Assembly: GCF_014207745.1 (NCBI RefSeq)
Contig: NZ_JACHJB010000001.1
Location: 2,604,001-2,668,000 of the forward strand
DNA: 64,000 bases
Direction: 5' to 3'
DNA from: Nonomuraea muscovyensis
Lineage (GTDB): Bacteria; Actinomycetota; Actinomycetes; Streptosporangiales; Streptosporangiaceae
Shown: positions 38,578-47,105 of the stretch, piece by piece
How the letters are laid out: every line of letters begins with the position of its first letter
Position numbering within the stretch: the stretch's first letter is position 1
Translations under genes and position numbers: made by a program
The notes under the pieces: model-generated
The model's database searches: none
Seen by the model: only the letters and a program-made list of their open reading frames with translations
Told to the model about the DNA's origin: nothing

Positions 38578-38886
38578 GTGGGTATGCAGGGAGAGGAAGG
38601 CAGCTTCCGCATGGGCGCGAGGGGGCGCGATGAGCGATTTTCCGACTACCGGGGTGTTCTCGTGAGCGAGCACACCGAGGCGGATCCGACTCCGTACGCG
38701 GACGTCGAGGCCGCGCTGTGCGACGAGTTCGCCGGCGTTCACTCCGCGACCACCGTAACGCGCTGCGTCGAGGCCGCACACTACGGCGCGCTGGAAGTCA
38801 CGGGCTACGCCCATCCCAGCCTCGTCGAGCGGATCGCGCGCAAGCATCTTCACGTTCTGGCGCTGGTCGCCAGCGAACGCGGTTAA
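38578..38886 (+). CDS. small protein with three-helix-bundle dimerisation-like domain
   Basis: The 102-residue product has a C-terminal half (YADVEAALCDEFAGVHSATTVTRCVEAAHYGALEVTGYAHPSLVERIARKHLHVLAL) of the short three-helix type seen in many actinobacterial hypothetical proteins. The N-terminal 30 residues are Arg/Gly-rich and less certain; GTG 38663 would give a 74-residue form. CATACT at 38564-38569 lies one helical turn before GTG 38578, so a leaderless start is possible. No enzymatic motif. Confidence 0.6.
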   Translation: MGMQGEEGSFRMGARGRDERFSDYRGVLVSEHTEADPTPYADVEAALCDEFAGVHSATTVTRCVEAAHYGALEVTGYAHPSLVERIARKHLHVLALVASERG

Positions 38887-38983
38887 GCAAGATCATGACC
38901 AAGCCGTGAAGTCACCTTTACCCGGGCGGCCGGGTGGGTAATGTATACGGCGGGTGTAGTGGGTAACATCTCGGAGGCAGACA

Positions 38984-39142
38984 GTGCAGGTCAAAAAAGT
39001 CCTCTCATACGGCGGCATCGCATTTGCCGCCTACTACCTGCTGGCGCGACCATCCGAGGCCGCCACCGCGGTCAAGGGGGCCTTCGACAGCGTGATCAAC
39101 GCGGCCGACTCCCTGGCCCAATTCGTGAACAACCTCGCATGA
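38984..39142 (+). CDS. 52-residue membrane-associated small protein
   Basis: GTG 38984 follows GGAGG by six bases and opens a 53-codon frame starting MQVKKVLSYGGIAFAAYYLL, a short hydrophobic helix, then RPSEAATAVKGAFDSVINAADSLAQFVNNLA, an amphipathic helix. Its stop overlaps the start of the PH-domain gene (ATGA), so translation is coupled. It is too short for routine gene finders. Function unknown; a small partner or anchor for the PH-domain protein is a guess. Confidence 0.7.
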   Translation: MQVKKVLSYGGIAFAAYYLLARPSEAATAVKGAFDSVINAADSLAQFVNNLA

Positions 39143-39672
39143 GACTTGTGACCCACGGGGACTCCGCCCCGTCGTCGGTCAACCGTTACCTACTCCCCGA
39201 CGAACAACAGGTCATCATGGTGCGGCGCCACCCGGCCGTGCTGCTCCGCCCCGTCGCCGAGGTCTTCGGCGGCCTGATCCTCGCCGGGCTGCTCAGCAAG
39301 TTCCTCGGCGACAACGGAGGCGGCGGCACGGCCCTCGTCGTCGTCTGGTGGCTCTGGCTGGTGCTGCTGATCCGTTTCGTGTGGAAAGTCGCGGAGTGGT
39401 CGGTCGACTACTTTGTGGTGACCTCGAAACGCATGCTGCTGACGACGGGTCTGATCACGCGCAAGGTCGCGATGATGCCCCTCGCCAAGGTCACCGACAT
39501 GAGCTTCAAGCGATCTCTCCTTGGGCGCATGCTCGGTTACGGTGAGTTCATCCTCGAATCGGCCGGTCAAGATCAGGCGCTGTCCAACGTCGACTACATT
39601 CCGTACCCCGAGACCCTCTACCTCGAGGTCTGTCAGATGCTTTTCCCCAGCCAGGACAGCGGTGACGATTAA
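39139..39672 (+). CDS. PH (bPH2-type) domain membrane protein
   Basis: The 177-residue protein has two membrane helices (residues ~36-55 and 62-82) followed by a bacterial PH domain: DYFVVTSKRMLLTTGLITRKVAMMPLAKVTDMSFKRSLLGRMLGYGEFILESAGQDQALSNVDYIPYPETLYLEV. This arrangement is the PF03703 family found across actinobacteria. The role is unknown. ATG 39139 is set by the overlap with the small upstream gene; a longer frame reaches back to 38941 but only by ignoring that gene. Confidence 0.87.
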   Translation: MRLVTHGDSAPSSVNRYLLPDEQQVIMVRRHPAVLLRPVAEVFGGLILAGLLSKFLGDNGGGGTALVVVWWLWLVLLIRFVWKVAEWSVDYFVVTSKRMLLTTGLITRKVAMMPLAKVTDMSFKRSLLGRMLGYGEFILESAGQDQALSNVDYIPYPETLYLEVCQMLFPSQDSGDD

Positions 39673-39768
39673 TCCGCACGTGCGGATTTCTTCACGTGGG
39701 GATACCAGATTCGGCTACTTCATGCAATCATTGCGTGTTGTTGACCCTTCCCCGCCTTGAGAGATGAG

Positions 39769-41112
39769 ATGCCGAGTCAGGGAACCATCGGTGACCGCGT
39801 CCGCGGACTGCGGCTGAACAGGCGGATGTCCCAGGCCCAACTGGCCGGACCCGACCTGTCTGACAGTTATGTCTCGCTCATCGAGTCGGGTAAGCGCACT
39901 CCGACTCCGGTTGTAGCCCGACTCCTGGCCGAGCGCCTGGGGTGCACCACCGAGTTCCTCCTGCACGGGATCGAGCCTCGGCAGCGCATCGACACCGAGC
40001 TCGGGCTGCGTCACGCCGAGCTGGAGCTCCAGCATGGCGATCCGGCCGTCGCCGCCGAGCGCTTCACGGAGATCGTGAAGGCCGCCGACGAGGAGAACGC
40101 CATGCTCACGGCGCACGCCCGCTTCGGCCGGGCGCGCGCTCTGGAGGCGCAGGGCCGGCTGGGCCAGGCCGTCGAGGCGTTCGAGCGGCTGCGCAGGGAG
40201 GCGTCGGCGCACCCCGAGCGGCTGGCCGACCTGCCGCTGACCGTCGCGCTGAGCCGCTGCTACCAGCGTGCCGGCGACCGGCTGCGCGCCCGTGACCTCG
40301 CCGCCCACGCGCTGGAGCAGGCGCTCAAGCTGTCGATCACGCAGGGCGAGATCGCCATCGACCTGGCCGCCGCGATCGTCGAGGCCCGCGGCGAGCTCGA
40401 CGAGGGCTCCGCCGCCCCGGCGTTCGTCGCGCGGGTGCTCGACGACAATGGCGTGCCCGACGTTGTGGACCGTTCCGGAGAGATCCGGACCCTGTGGCAG
40501 GCGAGCGCCGCCGCCGCGGCCGGCGACGACTCCGCGCTGGCCGTTCGCCTGGCCGACGACGCCATCACCGCGGGCCGCTCCACCAGGCTCGCGCTCCAGC
40601 TCGCCCGGACCGCCATGCACTGGGCCACGCTGGCCACCACGCCGGTCGACGAGGCCGAGCACCTGGCGCGGGAGGCGACCAGGGCGTTCGCCGCGACGCC
40701 GGACACCACCCGCGAGCACGGCGAGGCGCTCATCGCGCACGGGCGGGTCAGGCTGCGCGTGGCCGACCCGGCGCGGGCCGGCGAACTGGCGTCGGCGGCG
40801 CTCGACCTGGCACACGCCGCTCCCCACACGGTCCCCGCCGAGGCCCACCTGGTGCTCGCCACGGTCGCGCTCGACCTCGGGGGCGACGCCGCCAAGCACC
40901 TCAACGCCGCCCGCGGGCTGCTGGAGACGCTCGACCGGCCGGCGTTCGGCTCCGACAGGCAGGCGGCCCGCTGCTGGCGCGAGCTGGGCGACCTGTACGG
41001 TCGGGTCGGTGACCAGGGTCATCAGACGGCCGCGTATCGTAAGGCCCTGGAAGCGGCAGGAGTGCGCTCCGCGCTGGCAGGCCTGACGGTCGACGCCTCG
41101 GTTTCCCGCTGA
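39769..41112 (+). CDS. XRE-type HTH regulator with TPR-like C-terminus
   Basis: The 447-residue protein has an N-terminal helix-turn-helix (IGDRVRGLRLNRRMSQAQLAGPDLSDSYVSLIESGKRTPTPVVARLLAERLG, residues ~6-60) and a long all-helical Ala/Leu-rich region of TPR type. This plan resembles RRNPP-like or BldD-associated regulators that read a peptide or partner protein, but no peptide gene adjoins it. ATG 39769 is chosen; TTG 39757 would add four residues. Confidence 0.87.
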   Translation: MPSQGTIGDRVRGLRLNRRMSQAQLAGPDLSDSYVSLIESGKRTPTPVVARLLAERLGCTTEFLLHGIEPRQRIDTELGLRHAELELQHGDPAVAAERFTEIVKAADEENAMLTAHARFGRARALEAQGRLGQAVEAFERLRREASAHPERLADLPLTVALSRCYQRAGDRLRARDLAAHALEQALKLSITQGEIAIDLAAAIVEARGELDEGSAAPAFVARVLDDNGVPDVVDRSGEIRTLWQASAAAAAGDDSALAVRLADDAITAGRSTRLALQLARTAMHWATLATTPVDEAEHLAREATRAFAATPDTTREHGEALIAHGRVRLRVADPARAGELASAALDLAHAAPHTVPAEAHLVLATVALDLGGDAAKHLNAARGLLETLDRPAFGSDRQAARCWRELGDLYGRVGDQGHQTAAYRKALEAAGVRSALAGLTVDASVSR

Positions 41113-41170
41113 CGAAGGACTCCGGGGAAGTTCCAGATTTGTGCTGAACGGTCTGGAATAATTAGGGTCT

Positions 41171-41199
41171 ACCAGTCATTGACTCATAGGATGATTGGT
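41171..41199. promoter_or_regulatory. dyad upstream of the GntR gene
   Basis: ACCAGTCAT (41171-41179), an 11-bp spacer and ATGATTGGT (41191-41199) form an inverted repeat with one mismatch, 20 bases before the GntR start. FadR-type regulators commonly bind their own promoter at such sites. Confidence 0.5.
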
Positions 41200-41219
41200 T
41201 TCCCCGGAGGAGGCGGACT

Positions 41220-41894
41220 GTGAGTCTGCGTACGACGCAGCGGGCTTCGCTCGTGGACCAGGTGATCGATCAGCTCAAGGAGCAGATCACATCAGGGTCG
41301 TGGCAGATGAACGGCAAGATCCCGACCGAGACCGTGCTCGCGGAGCAGCTCGGGGTCGGCCGCAACACCGTTCGCGAGGCCGTGCGCGCGCTGACGCACG
41401 CCGGGCTGCTGGAGTGCCGCCAGGGTGACGGCACCTACGTCCGGGCCACCAGCGAGCTCTCGGGGGCCATGCTCCGCCGGCTCAAGCAGGCGGAGCAGCT
41501 CGAGATCCTTGAGGTGCGGCGCGCGCTGGAGGTCGAGTCGGCCCGGCTGGCCGCCGCCCGGCGCACCGACGACGACATCAAGCGCATCGAGGCCGCCCTC
41601 GCCGAGCGCGACCGGGCCTGGGAGCTCGACGACCCCGACTACTTCGTCGAGGCTGACCTCGCCTTCCACATGGCCGTCACGCACGCCACGCACAATCTGG
41701 TGCTCATCGACCTGTTCGAGGACTTCTCGGCCGCGCTCCGGGCCAGCATCACGGCCGCCGGCACGTCGCTCAACAAGAGCTACATCCCGCACGACGCGAT
41801 CGCCCGCGCCATCGCCGCCGGCGATGCCAGCGCCGCCGAGCGGGCCAGCCACGCCTGCATGGAGCACATCCTCATCGCTCTGACCGAGTCGTAA
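41220..41894 (+). CDS. GntR-family (FadR subfamily) regulator
   Basis: The 224-residue protein pairs a winged helix (QVIDQLKEQITSGSWQMNGKIPTETVLAEQLGVGRNTVREAVRALTHAGLLECRQGDGTYV, residues ~13-75) with an FCD ligand domain that has the metal-type residues in DPDYFVEADLAFHMAVTHATHN. FCD regulators respond to organic acids or amino acids. The GTG start has a strong GGAGGAGG ribosome site. No target operon is adjacent. Confidence 0.92.
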   Translation: MSLRTTQRASLVDQVIDQLKEQITSGSWQMNGKIPTETVLAEQLGVGRNTVREAVRALTHAGLLECRQGDGTYVRATSELSGAMLRRLKQAEQLEILEVRRALEVESARLAAARRTDDDIKRIEAALAERDRAWELDDPDYFVEADLAFHMAVTHATHNLVLIDLFEDFSAALRASITAAGTSLNKSYIPHDAIARAIAAGDASAAERASHACMEHILIALTES

Positions 41895-41976
41895 CGACTT
41901 TTCGTTTTCGACACGGATTTCCCCCTCCACGGCGACACGGCCTTCCTCCTTACGGCACGTCCGGGCAGCCCGGCGG

Positions 41977-41992
41977 CCGTCCGTACGGACGG
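41977..41992. terminator. perfect 16-bp palindrome between convergent genes
   Basis: CCGTCCGTACGGACGG is a perfect palindrome between the GntR gene and the convergent NmrA-like gene. As RNA it could fold into a short hairpin; a protein site is equally possible. Confidence 0.35.
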
Positions 41993-42052
41993 TCGTCCTT
42001 GGCGGGTGACGCGGCGGCACGCCGACCGCAGACCCCTGGACGCGGGGACCGG

Positions 42053-42901
42053 TCAGGACGAAGTCGGGGCCGCGAGCCGGTCGGCGTGGGCGTGGGCGAA
42101 GTCCAGGAACGAGCGCGGGGCGTGACCCACGACCGAGGTGAAGTCCGGCGTGGTGTAGTCGCCCCAGCCGCCCGCGTAGGCGACGGCGTACTCGACGCTG
42201 ACCGCGGCGATCCACTCCGGGAGCCCGGCGTCCAGCATGGCGGCGTGGACCTGGTCCGGCGACAGCGGCTGGTAGGAGATCGGCCTGCCGTAGACGTCCC
42301 CCAGGTGACCTGCCGCTTCCCCCAGGGAGATGCTGGCGGGGCCCGTGAGGGTGTAGACCTTGCCTGTGTGCGGTCGGGGATCGGTGAGGACCTTGGCGGC
42401 GAACTCGCCGATGTCCCTGGTGTCGATGAGGCCGATCCGGCCCTGGCCGGTGGAGCCGTACAGGGTGCCGCCGTTCACCGCGCCGAGCAGGTTCTGCATG
42501 AAGAACGCCGGGCGGATGATCGTCCAGTCGAGGCCGGAGGCCTGGAGCTCCACGTCGGAGAGGGCGTGCAGCCGGCCGTTGCGCGTGGGGGCGTCGTGGG
42601 CGGCGCCGATGGCCGACAGGCGGACGACGTGGCGCACGCCGGCCCGGCGGGCCGCCCAGACCGCGTTCATGCTGGCGTGCGGCGCCTGTGGGCCCATGGC
42701 GGTGAGCAGCCAGAGCGTGTCCACGCCGTCGAACGCCTCGCCGAGTGTCGCCGGGTCGTCCAGGTCTCCGACGGCCACCTCGTACCCGGCGGGGGCCTTG
42801 GCCGGATCCCGTACCAGCACCCGCACGTCGTCCTTGACGGGCAGCGACCGGAGGACCGCGCTGGAGACGGTGCCGTTGGCTCCGGTGATGAGGATGGTCA
42901 T
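42053..42901 (-). CDS. NmrA-like NAD(P)-binding protein
   Basis: The 282-residue protein is an atypical short-chain dehydrogenase: MTILITGANGTVSSAVLRSLPVKDDVRVLVRDPAKAP holds the Gly-rich nucleotide loop (TGANGTVS), and VGDLDDPATLGEAFDGVDTLWLLT and RPAFFMQNLL follow. Such proteins often sense NADP(H) or act as isoflavone-reductase/quinone-reductase-like enzymes (QorB type). ATG 42901 overlaps the stop of the monooxygenase gene. It is divergently controlled with the MarR gene. Confidence 0.87.
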   Translation of the reverse strand: MTILITGANGTVSSAVLRSLPVKDDVRVLVRDPAKAPAGYEVAVGDLDDPATLGEAFDGVDTLWLLTAMGPQAPHASMNAVWAARRAGVRHVVRLSAIGAAHDAPTRNGRLHALSDVELQASGLDWTIIRPAFFMQNLLGAVNGGTLYGSTGQGRIGLIDTRDIGEFAAKVLTDPRPHTGKVYTLTGPASISLGEAAGHLGDVYGRPISYQPLSPDQVHAAMLDAGLPEWIAAVSVEYAVAYAGGWGDYTTPDFTSVVGHAPRSFLDFAHAHADRLAAPTSS

Positions 42902-43203
42902 GATCTGCTCTCGCTGTCTGCCGTGGCGCCCGCTTCCGCGGACACCAGCTCGTCGATCAGGTCGAAGAAGGCCCGGATGCCGGGCAGGTTGCCGCCTTTG
43001 GCGCGGGAGGCGGCGAAGTCCTCGGGCGTGCGCCACTCCACGATGTCGAGCCACTCGTCGCCGGGCAGGCGCACCAGACGCGCGCCCAGGAAGCCGGCGC
43101 GGTCGGCGCGGAAGTCCGCGAGCATTCCGGGGCGGGCGGCCAGCAGGTGGGCGGCACGCTCCGGGGACACGCGAAACCGGGTGAGTTCCACTGTTGTGGT
43201 CAT
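42898..43203 (-). CDS. antibiotic-biosynthesis-monooxygenase (ABM) domain protein
   Basis: The 101-residue protein has the ABM fold: TVELTRFRVSPERAAHLLAARPGMLADFRADRAGFLGARLVRLPGDEWLDIVEWRTPEDFAAS. Small ABM proteins oxidise quinone-like or polyketide substrates without a cofactor, or degrade heme. The gene starts next to the MarR operator and is coupled to the NmrA gene by a four-base overlap, which suggests a redox or quinone stress response. Confidence 0.88.
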   Translation of the reverse strand: MTTTVELTRFRVSPERAAHLLAARPGMLADFRADRAGFLGARLVRLPGDEWLDIVEWRTPEDFAASRAKGGNLPGIRAFFDLIDELVSAEAGATADSESRS

Positions 43204-43218
43204 GCCCTGACAATATAG

Positions 43219-43234
43219 TAATAACTAGTGATTA
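43219..43234. promoter_or_regulatory. MarR operator between ABM and MarR genes
   Basis: TAATAACTAGTGATTA is a 16-bp palindrome with one mismatched pair, lying in a ~50-bp AT-rich gap between two divergent genes; a second short dyad TTATC-AA-GATAA overlaps it (43232-43243). MarR dimers bind sites of this size and composition. Confidence 0.6.
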
Positions 43235-43266
43235 TCAAGATAAGTGACTAATTGGGAGGCGTGGTC

Positions 43267-43707
43267 GTGCGCAGAAGTGAGCGCAAGCAGCAGGATCCCG
43301 ACCTCGGCGTCCTGGCCGGGCGCACGCTGTTCGGGCTGCAGCGGGAGCTGTTCGCCGCCGTGGCCGAGCAGGGGCACCCGGAGCTCAGGCCGCGGCACGG
43401 CGCGGTGCTGGCCTACCTGGACGAGGAGGGCAGCCGGGCCACCGACCTGGCCACCCAGTCGGGGCAGCACAAGCAGGTCATCGGCACGCTCGTGGACGAG
43501 CTGGTCGCGCTGGGATACGTGGCACGCCGGCCGGACCCGGCCGACCGGCGCGCCAAGCTGATCGTGCCGACGGCCAAGGGGCTGGACCACATGGTCAAGT
43601 CGGACGCGGCCGTGGCGGCGATCGAGGCTCGGCACGTCGAGGCGGTGGGCGAGGAGGCCTACGCCGAGTTCAAGCGGGTCTTCAAACAGGTGGCGGGGCG
43701 CTACTAG
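43267..43707 (+). CDS. MarR-family regulator
   Basis: The 146-residue protein has a MarR winged helix: LRPRHGAVLAYLDEEGSRATDLATQSGQHKQVIGTLVDELVALGYVARRPDPADRRAKLIVPTAKGLDHM, with the D-x-R-x-K wing. GTG 43267 is chosen because GGGAGG lies seven bases upstream; TTG 43252 would overlap that site. The palindrome in the divergent gap suggests it represses itself and the ABM-NmrA pair. Confidence 0.9.
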   Translation: MRRSERKQQDPDLGVLAGRTLFGLQRELFAAVAEQGHPELRPRHGAVLAYLDEEGSRATDLATQSGQHKQVIGTLVDELVALGYVARRPDPADRRAKLIVPTAKGLDHMVKSDAAVAAIEARHVEAVGEEAYAEFKRVFKQVAGRY

Positions 43708-43732
43708 CCCTCGGGATCCGGGGGCGGTCGGG

Positions 43733-44833
43733 TCAGGTGCCCTGGCGGAGGGACATGACCAGGTAGCGGAAGGCGGGGTCGCCGTCGCCCGGCACGTCCT
43801 GGATCAGGGCCGGCCGGGTGGACGACTGCATGTTGATGCGGGCCAACTCGCTCTCGATGCCGGTGAGGCCGTCGAGCAGGAAGTGGGACTGGAAGGCGAT
43901 CTGGATGTCGTCGCCGCGCAGGTCGCACTCGACCACCTCGGAGCCGCGGCCGATGTCGCCGCCGCCCGCCTGGATGAGCACCTGGCCCTGGGTGAACGAC
44001 AGCCGGATCGCGGTGTTGCGCTCGGCCACCAGCGCGACGCGCTTGATCGCGTCGACGAACGGGCCCACCCGGACGTCGGCCCTGATGGACCAGTCGGCGG
44101 TCAGCCGGGTGCGGTAGTCGATGAACTGCTCGTCGAGCAGCCGCACGGTGGTGCTGCGGCCGACGCTCTCGAAGCCGGCCACCCCGTCGCCCATGGCGAC
44201 CTGCACCTCGCCGCCACGCAGTGACTTGGCCACCTCGACCAGCACGCGGGCGGGCACCATGGCGGAGACGGCCACGTCGGGCCGGGCGGGCCGCCAGGCG
44301 AACTCGCGCGCGGCGATCCGGTAGCGGTCGGTGGCGGCCATCGTGACCGTCTCGCCCTCGATGTCGACGCGGATGCCGGTGAGCATGGGCAGCGTGTCGT
44401 CGCGGCTGGAGGCGGGCGCGACCTGCCCGACGGCCGAGGCGAACACCCCGCCGCCGACCGCGCCGATGCTTGGCGGCATCGTCGGCATGGTCGGGAAGTC
44501 CTCGATGGGCATGGTGACCAGGCCGAACTCCGCGCTGCCGCAGGTCAGCACCGCCTCGGCGCCCTCGGTGACGATCTCCACCTGCTCGCCGGGCAGGCTG
44601 CGGCTGATCTCGGCCAGCAGCCGGCCGGGGATGAGCACGCCGCCCGCCTCGGCCACGTCGGCGTCGATCCTGGCCCGCGCCGAGACGTCATAGTCGAACG
44701 CCGACAGCGTCAGCTCGTCGCCGGCCTCGATGAGCAACCCGGAGAGCACGGGCATCACAGGACGGCTGGGCAGGACCCTGGCGGCCCACGCCACCGCGTC
44801 AGCCAGTACATCGCGGTTAACCCGGATTTTCAC
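43733..44833 (-). CDS. dnaN: divergent DNA polymerase III beta clamp paralogue
   Basis: The 366-residue protein is a three-domain beta clamp: KIRVNRDVLADAVAWAARVLPSRPVMPVLSGLLIEA, IPGRLLAEISRSLPG, SRDDTLPMLTGIRVDIEG, TDRYRIAAREF, VDAIKRVALVAERNTAIRLSF. It differs from housekeeping clamps at conserved places: the usual F-P-x-Y-R becomes FIDYR, and the C-terminal M-P-x-R-L becomes MSLRQ, both by the peptide-binding pocket. There is no dnaA or recF here, so it is probably a second copy. It begins 82 bases after a two-component regulator gene on the same strand. GTG 44833 gives the normal N-terminus. Confidence 0.9.
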   Translation of the reverse strand: MKIRVNRDVLADAVAWAARVLPSRPVMPVLSGLLIEAGDELTLSAFDYDVSARARIDADVAEAGGVLIPGRLLAEISRSLPGEQVEIVTEGAEAVLTCGSAEFGLVTMPIEDFPTMPTMPPSIGAVGGGVFASAVGQVAPASSRDDTLPMLTGIRVDIEGETVTMAATDRYRIAAREFAWRPARPDVAVSAMVPARVLVEVAKSLRGGEVQVAMGDGVAGFESVGRSTTVRLLDEQFIDYRTRLTADWSIRADVRVGPFVDAIKRVALVAERNTAIRLSFTQGQVLIQAGGGDIGRGSEVVECDLRGDDIQIAFQSHFLLDGLTGIESELARINMQSSTRPALIQDVPGDGDPAFRYLVMSLRQGT

Positions 44834-44914
44834 CTGATCGACCCTTTCCTCTCGCCTGCCTCCTCCGAAGGTATCGGGTGGGACCGACAAACCCGGCCGG
44901 CGGTCGCCGGGAGG

Positions 44915-45565
44915 TCAGCGGCTGTTGAGGTAGGCGAGGACCGCCAGGACGCGCCGGTTGTCGTCGTCGGAGGGGGCGAGGCCGAGCTTGGCGAAGATGT
45001 TCGCGGTGTGCTTGGCGACGGCGCTCTCGCTGAGGTAGAGCCGCTGGGAGATGGCGGCGTTGGACCTGCCCTCGGCCATGGCCTCCAGCACCTCGCGCTC
45101 GCGGGGCGTCAGGGCGGCCAGCGGCTCGTGGCGGGCGTTGCTGGCCAGCAGCTTGGCAATCACCTCGGGGTCCATGGCCGTGCCGCCCTCCGCCACCCGG
45201 CGTACGGCGTCGACGAACTGCTCGGCGTTGAAGACCCGGTCCTTGAGCAGGTAGCCGATCGCGCCGGAGCCGTCGGCGAGCAGCTCGCGGGCGTAGAGCT
45301 GCTCGACGTGCTGGGACAGGACGAGGACGGGCAGCCCCGGCACCTGCCGGCGGGCCGCGAGCGCCGCCTGCAGCCCCTCGTCGGTGAACGTGGGCGGCAG
45401 CCGCACGTCCACTACGGACACGTCGGGGCGCAGCTCGACCAGCCCCTTGAGCAGCTCGGGCCCGCTCTCCACGGCCGCCACGACGGTGAAGCCGTGGGCC
45501 TGGAGCAGGTGGACCAGGCCGTCGCGGAGCAGGTAGAGATCCTCGGCGATGAGGACGCGGCTCAT
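44915..45565 (-). CDS. NarL/LuxR-type response regulator
   Basis: The 216-residue protein has a receiver domain with phosphoacceptor Asp53 (SVVDVRLPP), acidic pair Glu8-Asp9, and Lys109 (LLKDR), then a LuxR helix-turn-helix (LTPREREVLEAMAEGRSNAAISQRLYLSESAVAKHTANIFAKLGL). ATG 45565 overlaps the stop of the sensor kinase gene. It probably controls the divergent ABC exporter, and perhaps the clamp gene behind it. Confidence 0.93.
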   Translation of the reverse strand: MSRVLIAEDLYLLRDGLVHLLQAHGFTVVAAVESGPELLKGLVELRPDVSVVDVRLPPTFTDEGLQAALAARRQVPGLPVLVLSQHVEQLYARELLADGSGAIGYLLKDRVFNAEQFVDAVRRVAEGGTAMDPEVIAKLLASNARHEPLAALTPREREVLEAMAEGRSNAAISQRLYLSESAVAKHTANIFAKLGLAPSDDDNRRVLAVLAYLNSR

Positions 45566-46995
45566 GCGCGGAACCCTGGGCGACGCGGCGACGCCTCGAC
45601 CATCCAGCGTCCCCTGCTGTGGGCGGCGGGGATCGTGAGCGCCAGGACGTACATGGAGACACCCACCGCGATCATCAGCAGGATGGCCGGCCACTGCCAC
45701 GGGCCGGGCAGGTAGAGGGCGAGGAACCACGACCTGGTCGGGATCTCGAAGGTCTTGAAGACGGCGGCGACGACGCCCTGCGGGAAGGTGGGGCACCAGG
45801 CCGTCAGCCAGAGGAAGACGACCAGCGCGGCCTTCCAGCGCGGCATCCTCGGCAGGTTGCCCGCCCAGTGCTCGGGCAGCACGCGCGGCAGATCCATGGT
45901 CACGGAGGTCGGCCCGCCGGGCGGGCTGGTGATGGCCATCACCCCGTCGAAGGCGGCGAGCCGGCGTTCGATGCCGGTCAGGCCGCTGCCCCCGCTCGGG
46001 TCGGCGCCGCCCAGCCCGTCGTCGGTCACGCTCACCCGCAGGTCTGCGTCGTGGACGCGGACGTCGACGGTCGCCGAACGGGCGTCGCCGTGCCGTGCGG
46101 CGTTGGCCAGCAGTTCGCTGACCGCGAAGTAGACGGCGGCCTCCACCGGGGGCTCCGGGCGGTGCGGCAGGTCCACCTCCACGCTCACCGCCAGCGGGCT
46201 GTCCATGGCCAGCGCCCGCACGGCGTCGGCGAGCCCGCGCTCGGCCAGCACGGGCGGGTGGATGCCCCGGATGACCCGGCGCAGCTCCGTCAGGGTGTCG
46301 GCGGAGGCCTCCCTGGCCTTGGCGAGCAGCGCCCTGGCCGAGGCGGGGTCATTGTCGATCAGCTCCTCGGCGGCGCCCAGGGTCATGCCGATCGCCACCA
46401 GCCTCGCCTGGGTGCCGTCGTGCAGGTCGCGCTCGATGCGGCGCATCTCGGCGGCCTGGGAGCCGACCGCGAGGTTGCGCGCCTGGTTGAGGTGGGTGAC
46501 CTGCCCGGCCAGCCGGCTGGCCGTGGTCGGCGCGAGCAGCAGCTCGCACCACAGGGCGTACAGGCGCAGTCCGCGCCCGGGAACGACCAGGAGCAGCGGC
46601 AGCAGGCAGATCTTGATCAGCGGGTCGAGCAGCAGCCACAGCCCGTCGCGCCAGGTGGCCGGGTCGCTCAGCATCCACGTCCACCTGGCGCTCCAGGCGG
46701 GGATGCGCGGCGTCCGGTAGAGCGTCCGATCGGAGCGGTACATGCCGTCCGGCCCCGGCTGCGGGGGCGGCGGTTCCGGCAGGTACGGCGGGTCGATCAC
46801 GATGCCCGTCCAGGCGGCGGACCGGCGGCGGGCGTCCTGCGCGAGCCCCCGCACCAGCCGCACGTGCGGCGGATAGAGGAAGACCATCCCCAGCGCGAAC
46901 GCCAGCAGGAGGAACACCACGGACACCAGCACCACGGCGGCCTGCACGACGATCAGCCCGAGCAGGGTGAGAGCCCGGCCGTACCTTCTCAGCAT
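45562..46995 (-). CDS. membrane sensor histidine kinase (DesK/NarX type)
   Basis: The 477-residue kinase has several membrane helices (residues ~10-50, ~120-145, and a last pair near 410-460), the phosphoacceptor box EMRRIERDLHDGTQARLVAIGMTLG, and an HATPase domain with ELLANAARHGDARSA and TDDGLGGADPSGGSGLTGIERRL. Unusually the last ~90 residues after the ATPase domain return to the membrane (ALVVFLWLTAWCPTFP, ILLMIAVGVSMYVLALTIP). ATG 46995 follows GGGGG. It is divergent from the ABC exporter. Confidence 0.92.
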   Translation of the reverse strand: MLRRYGRALTLLGLIVVQAAVVLVSVVFLLLAFALGMVFLYPPHVRLVRGLAQDARRRSAAWTGIVIDPPYLPEPPPPQPGPDGMYRSDRTLYRTPRIPAWSARWTWMLSDPATWRDGLWLLLDPLIKICLLPLLLVVPGRGLRLYALWCELLLAPTTASRLAGQVTHLNQARNLAVGSQAAEMRRIERDLHDGTQARLVAIGMTLGAAEELIDNDPASARALLAKAREASADTLTELRRVIRGIHPPVLAERGLADAVRALAMDSPLAVSVEVDLPHRPEPPVEAAVYFAVSELLANAARHGDARSATVDVRVHDADLRVSVTDDGLGGADPSGGSGLTGIERRLAAFDGVMAITSPPGGPTSVTMDLPRVLPEHWAGNLPRMPRWKAALVVFLWLTAWCPTFPQGVVAAVFKTFEIPTRSWFLALYLPGPWQWPAILLMIAVGVSMYVLALTIPAAHSRGRWMVEASPRRPGFRA

Positions 46996-47105
46996 GCCCC
47001 CAAGTCTGCGCGACCCGCCCGGTTGCGGACACTGCACCTAGGTACACCTTCGCCCGGCACCCAGCCGCATTCCGCGCGGAAGGCGCCGTTTCTACCGTCG
47101 ATGTC

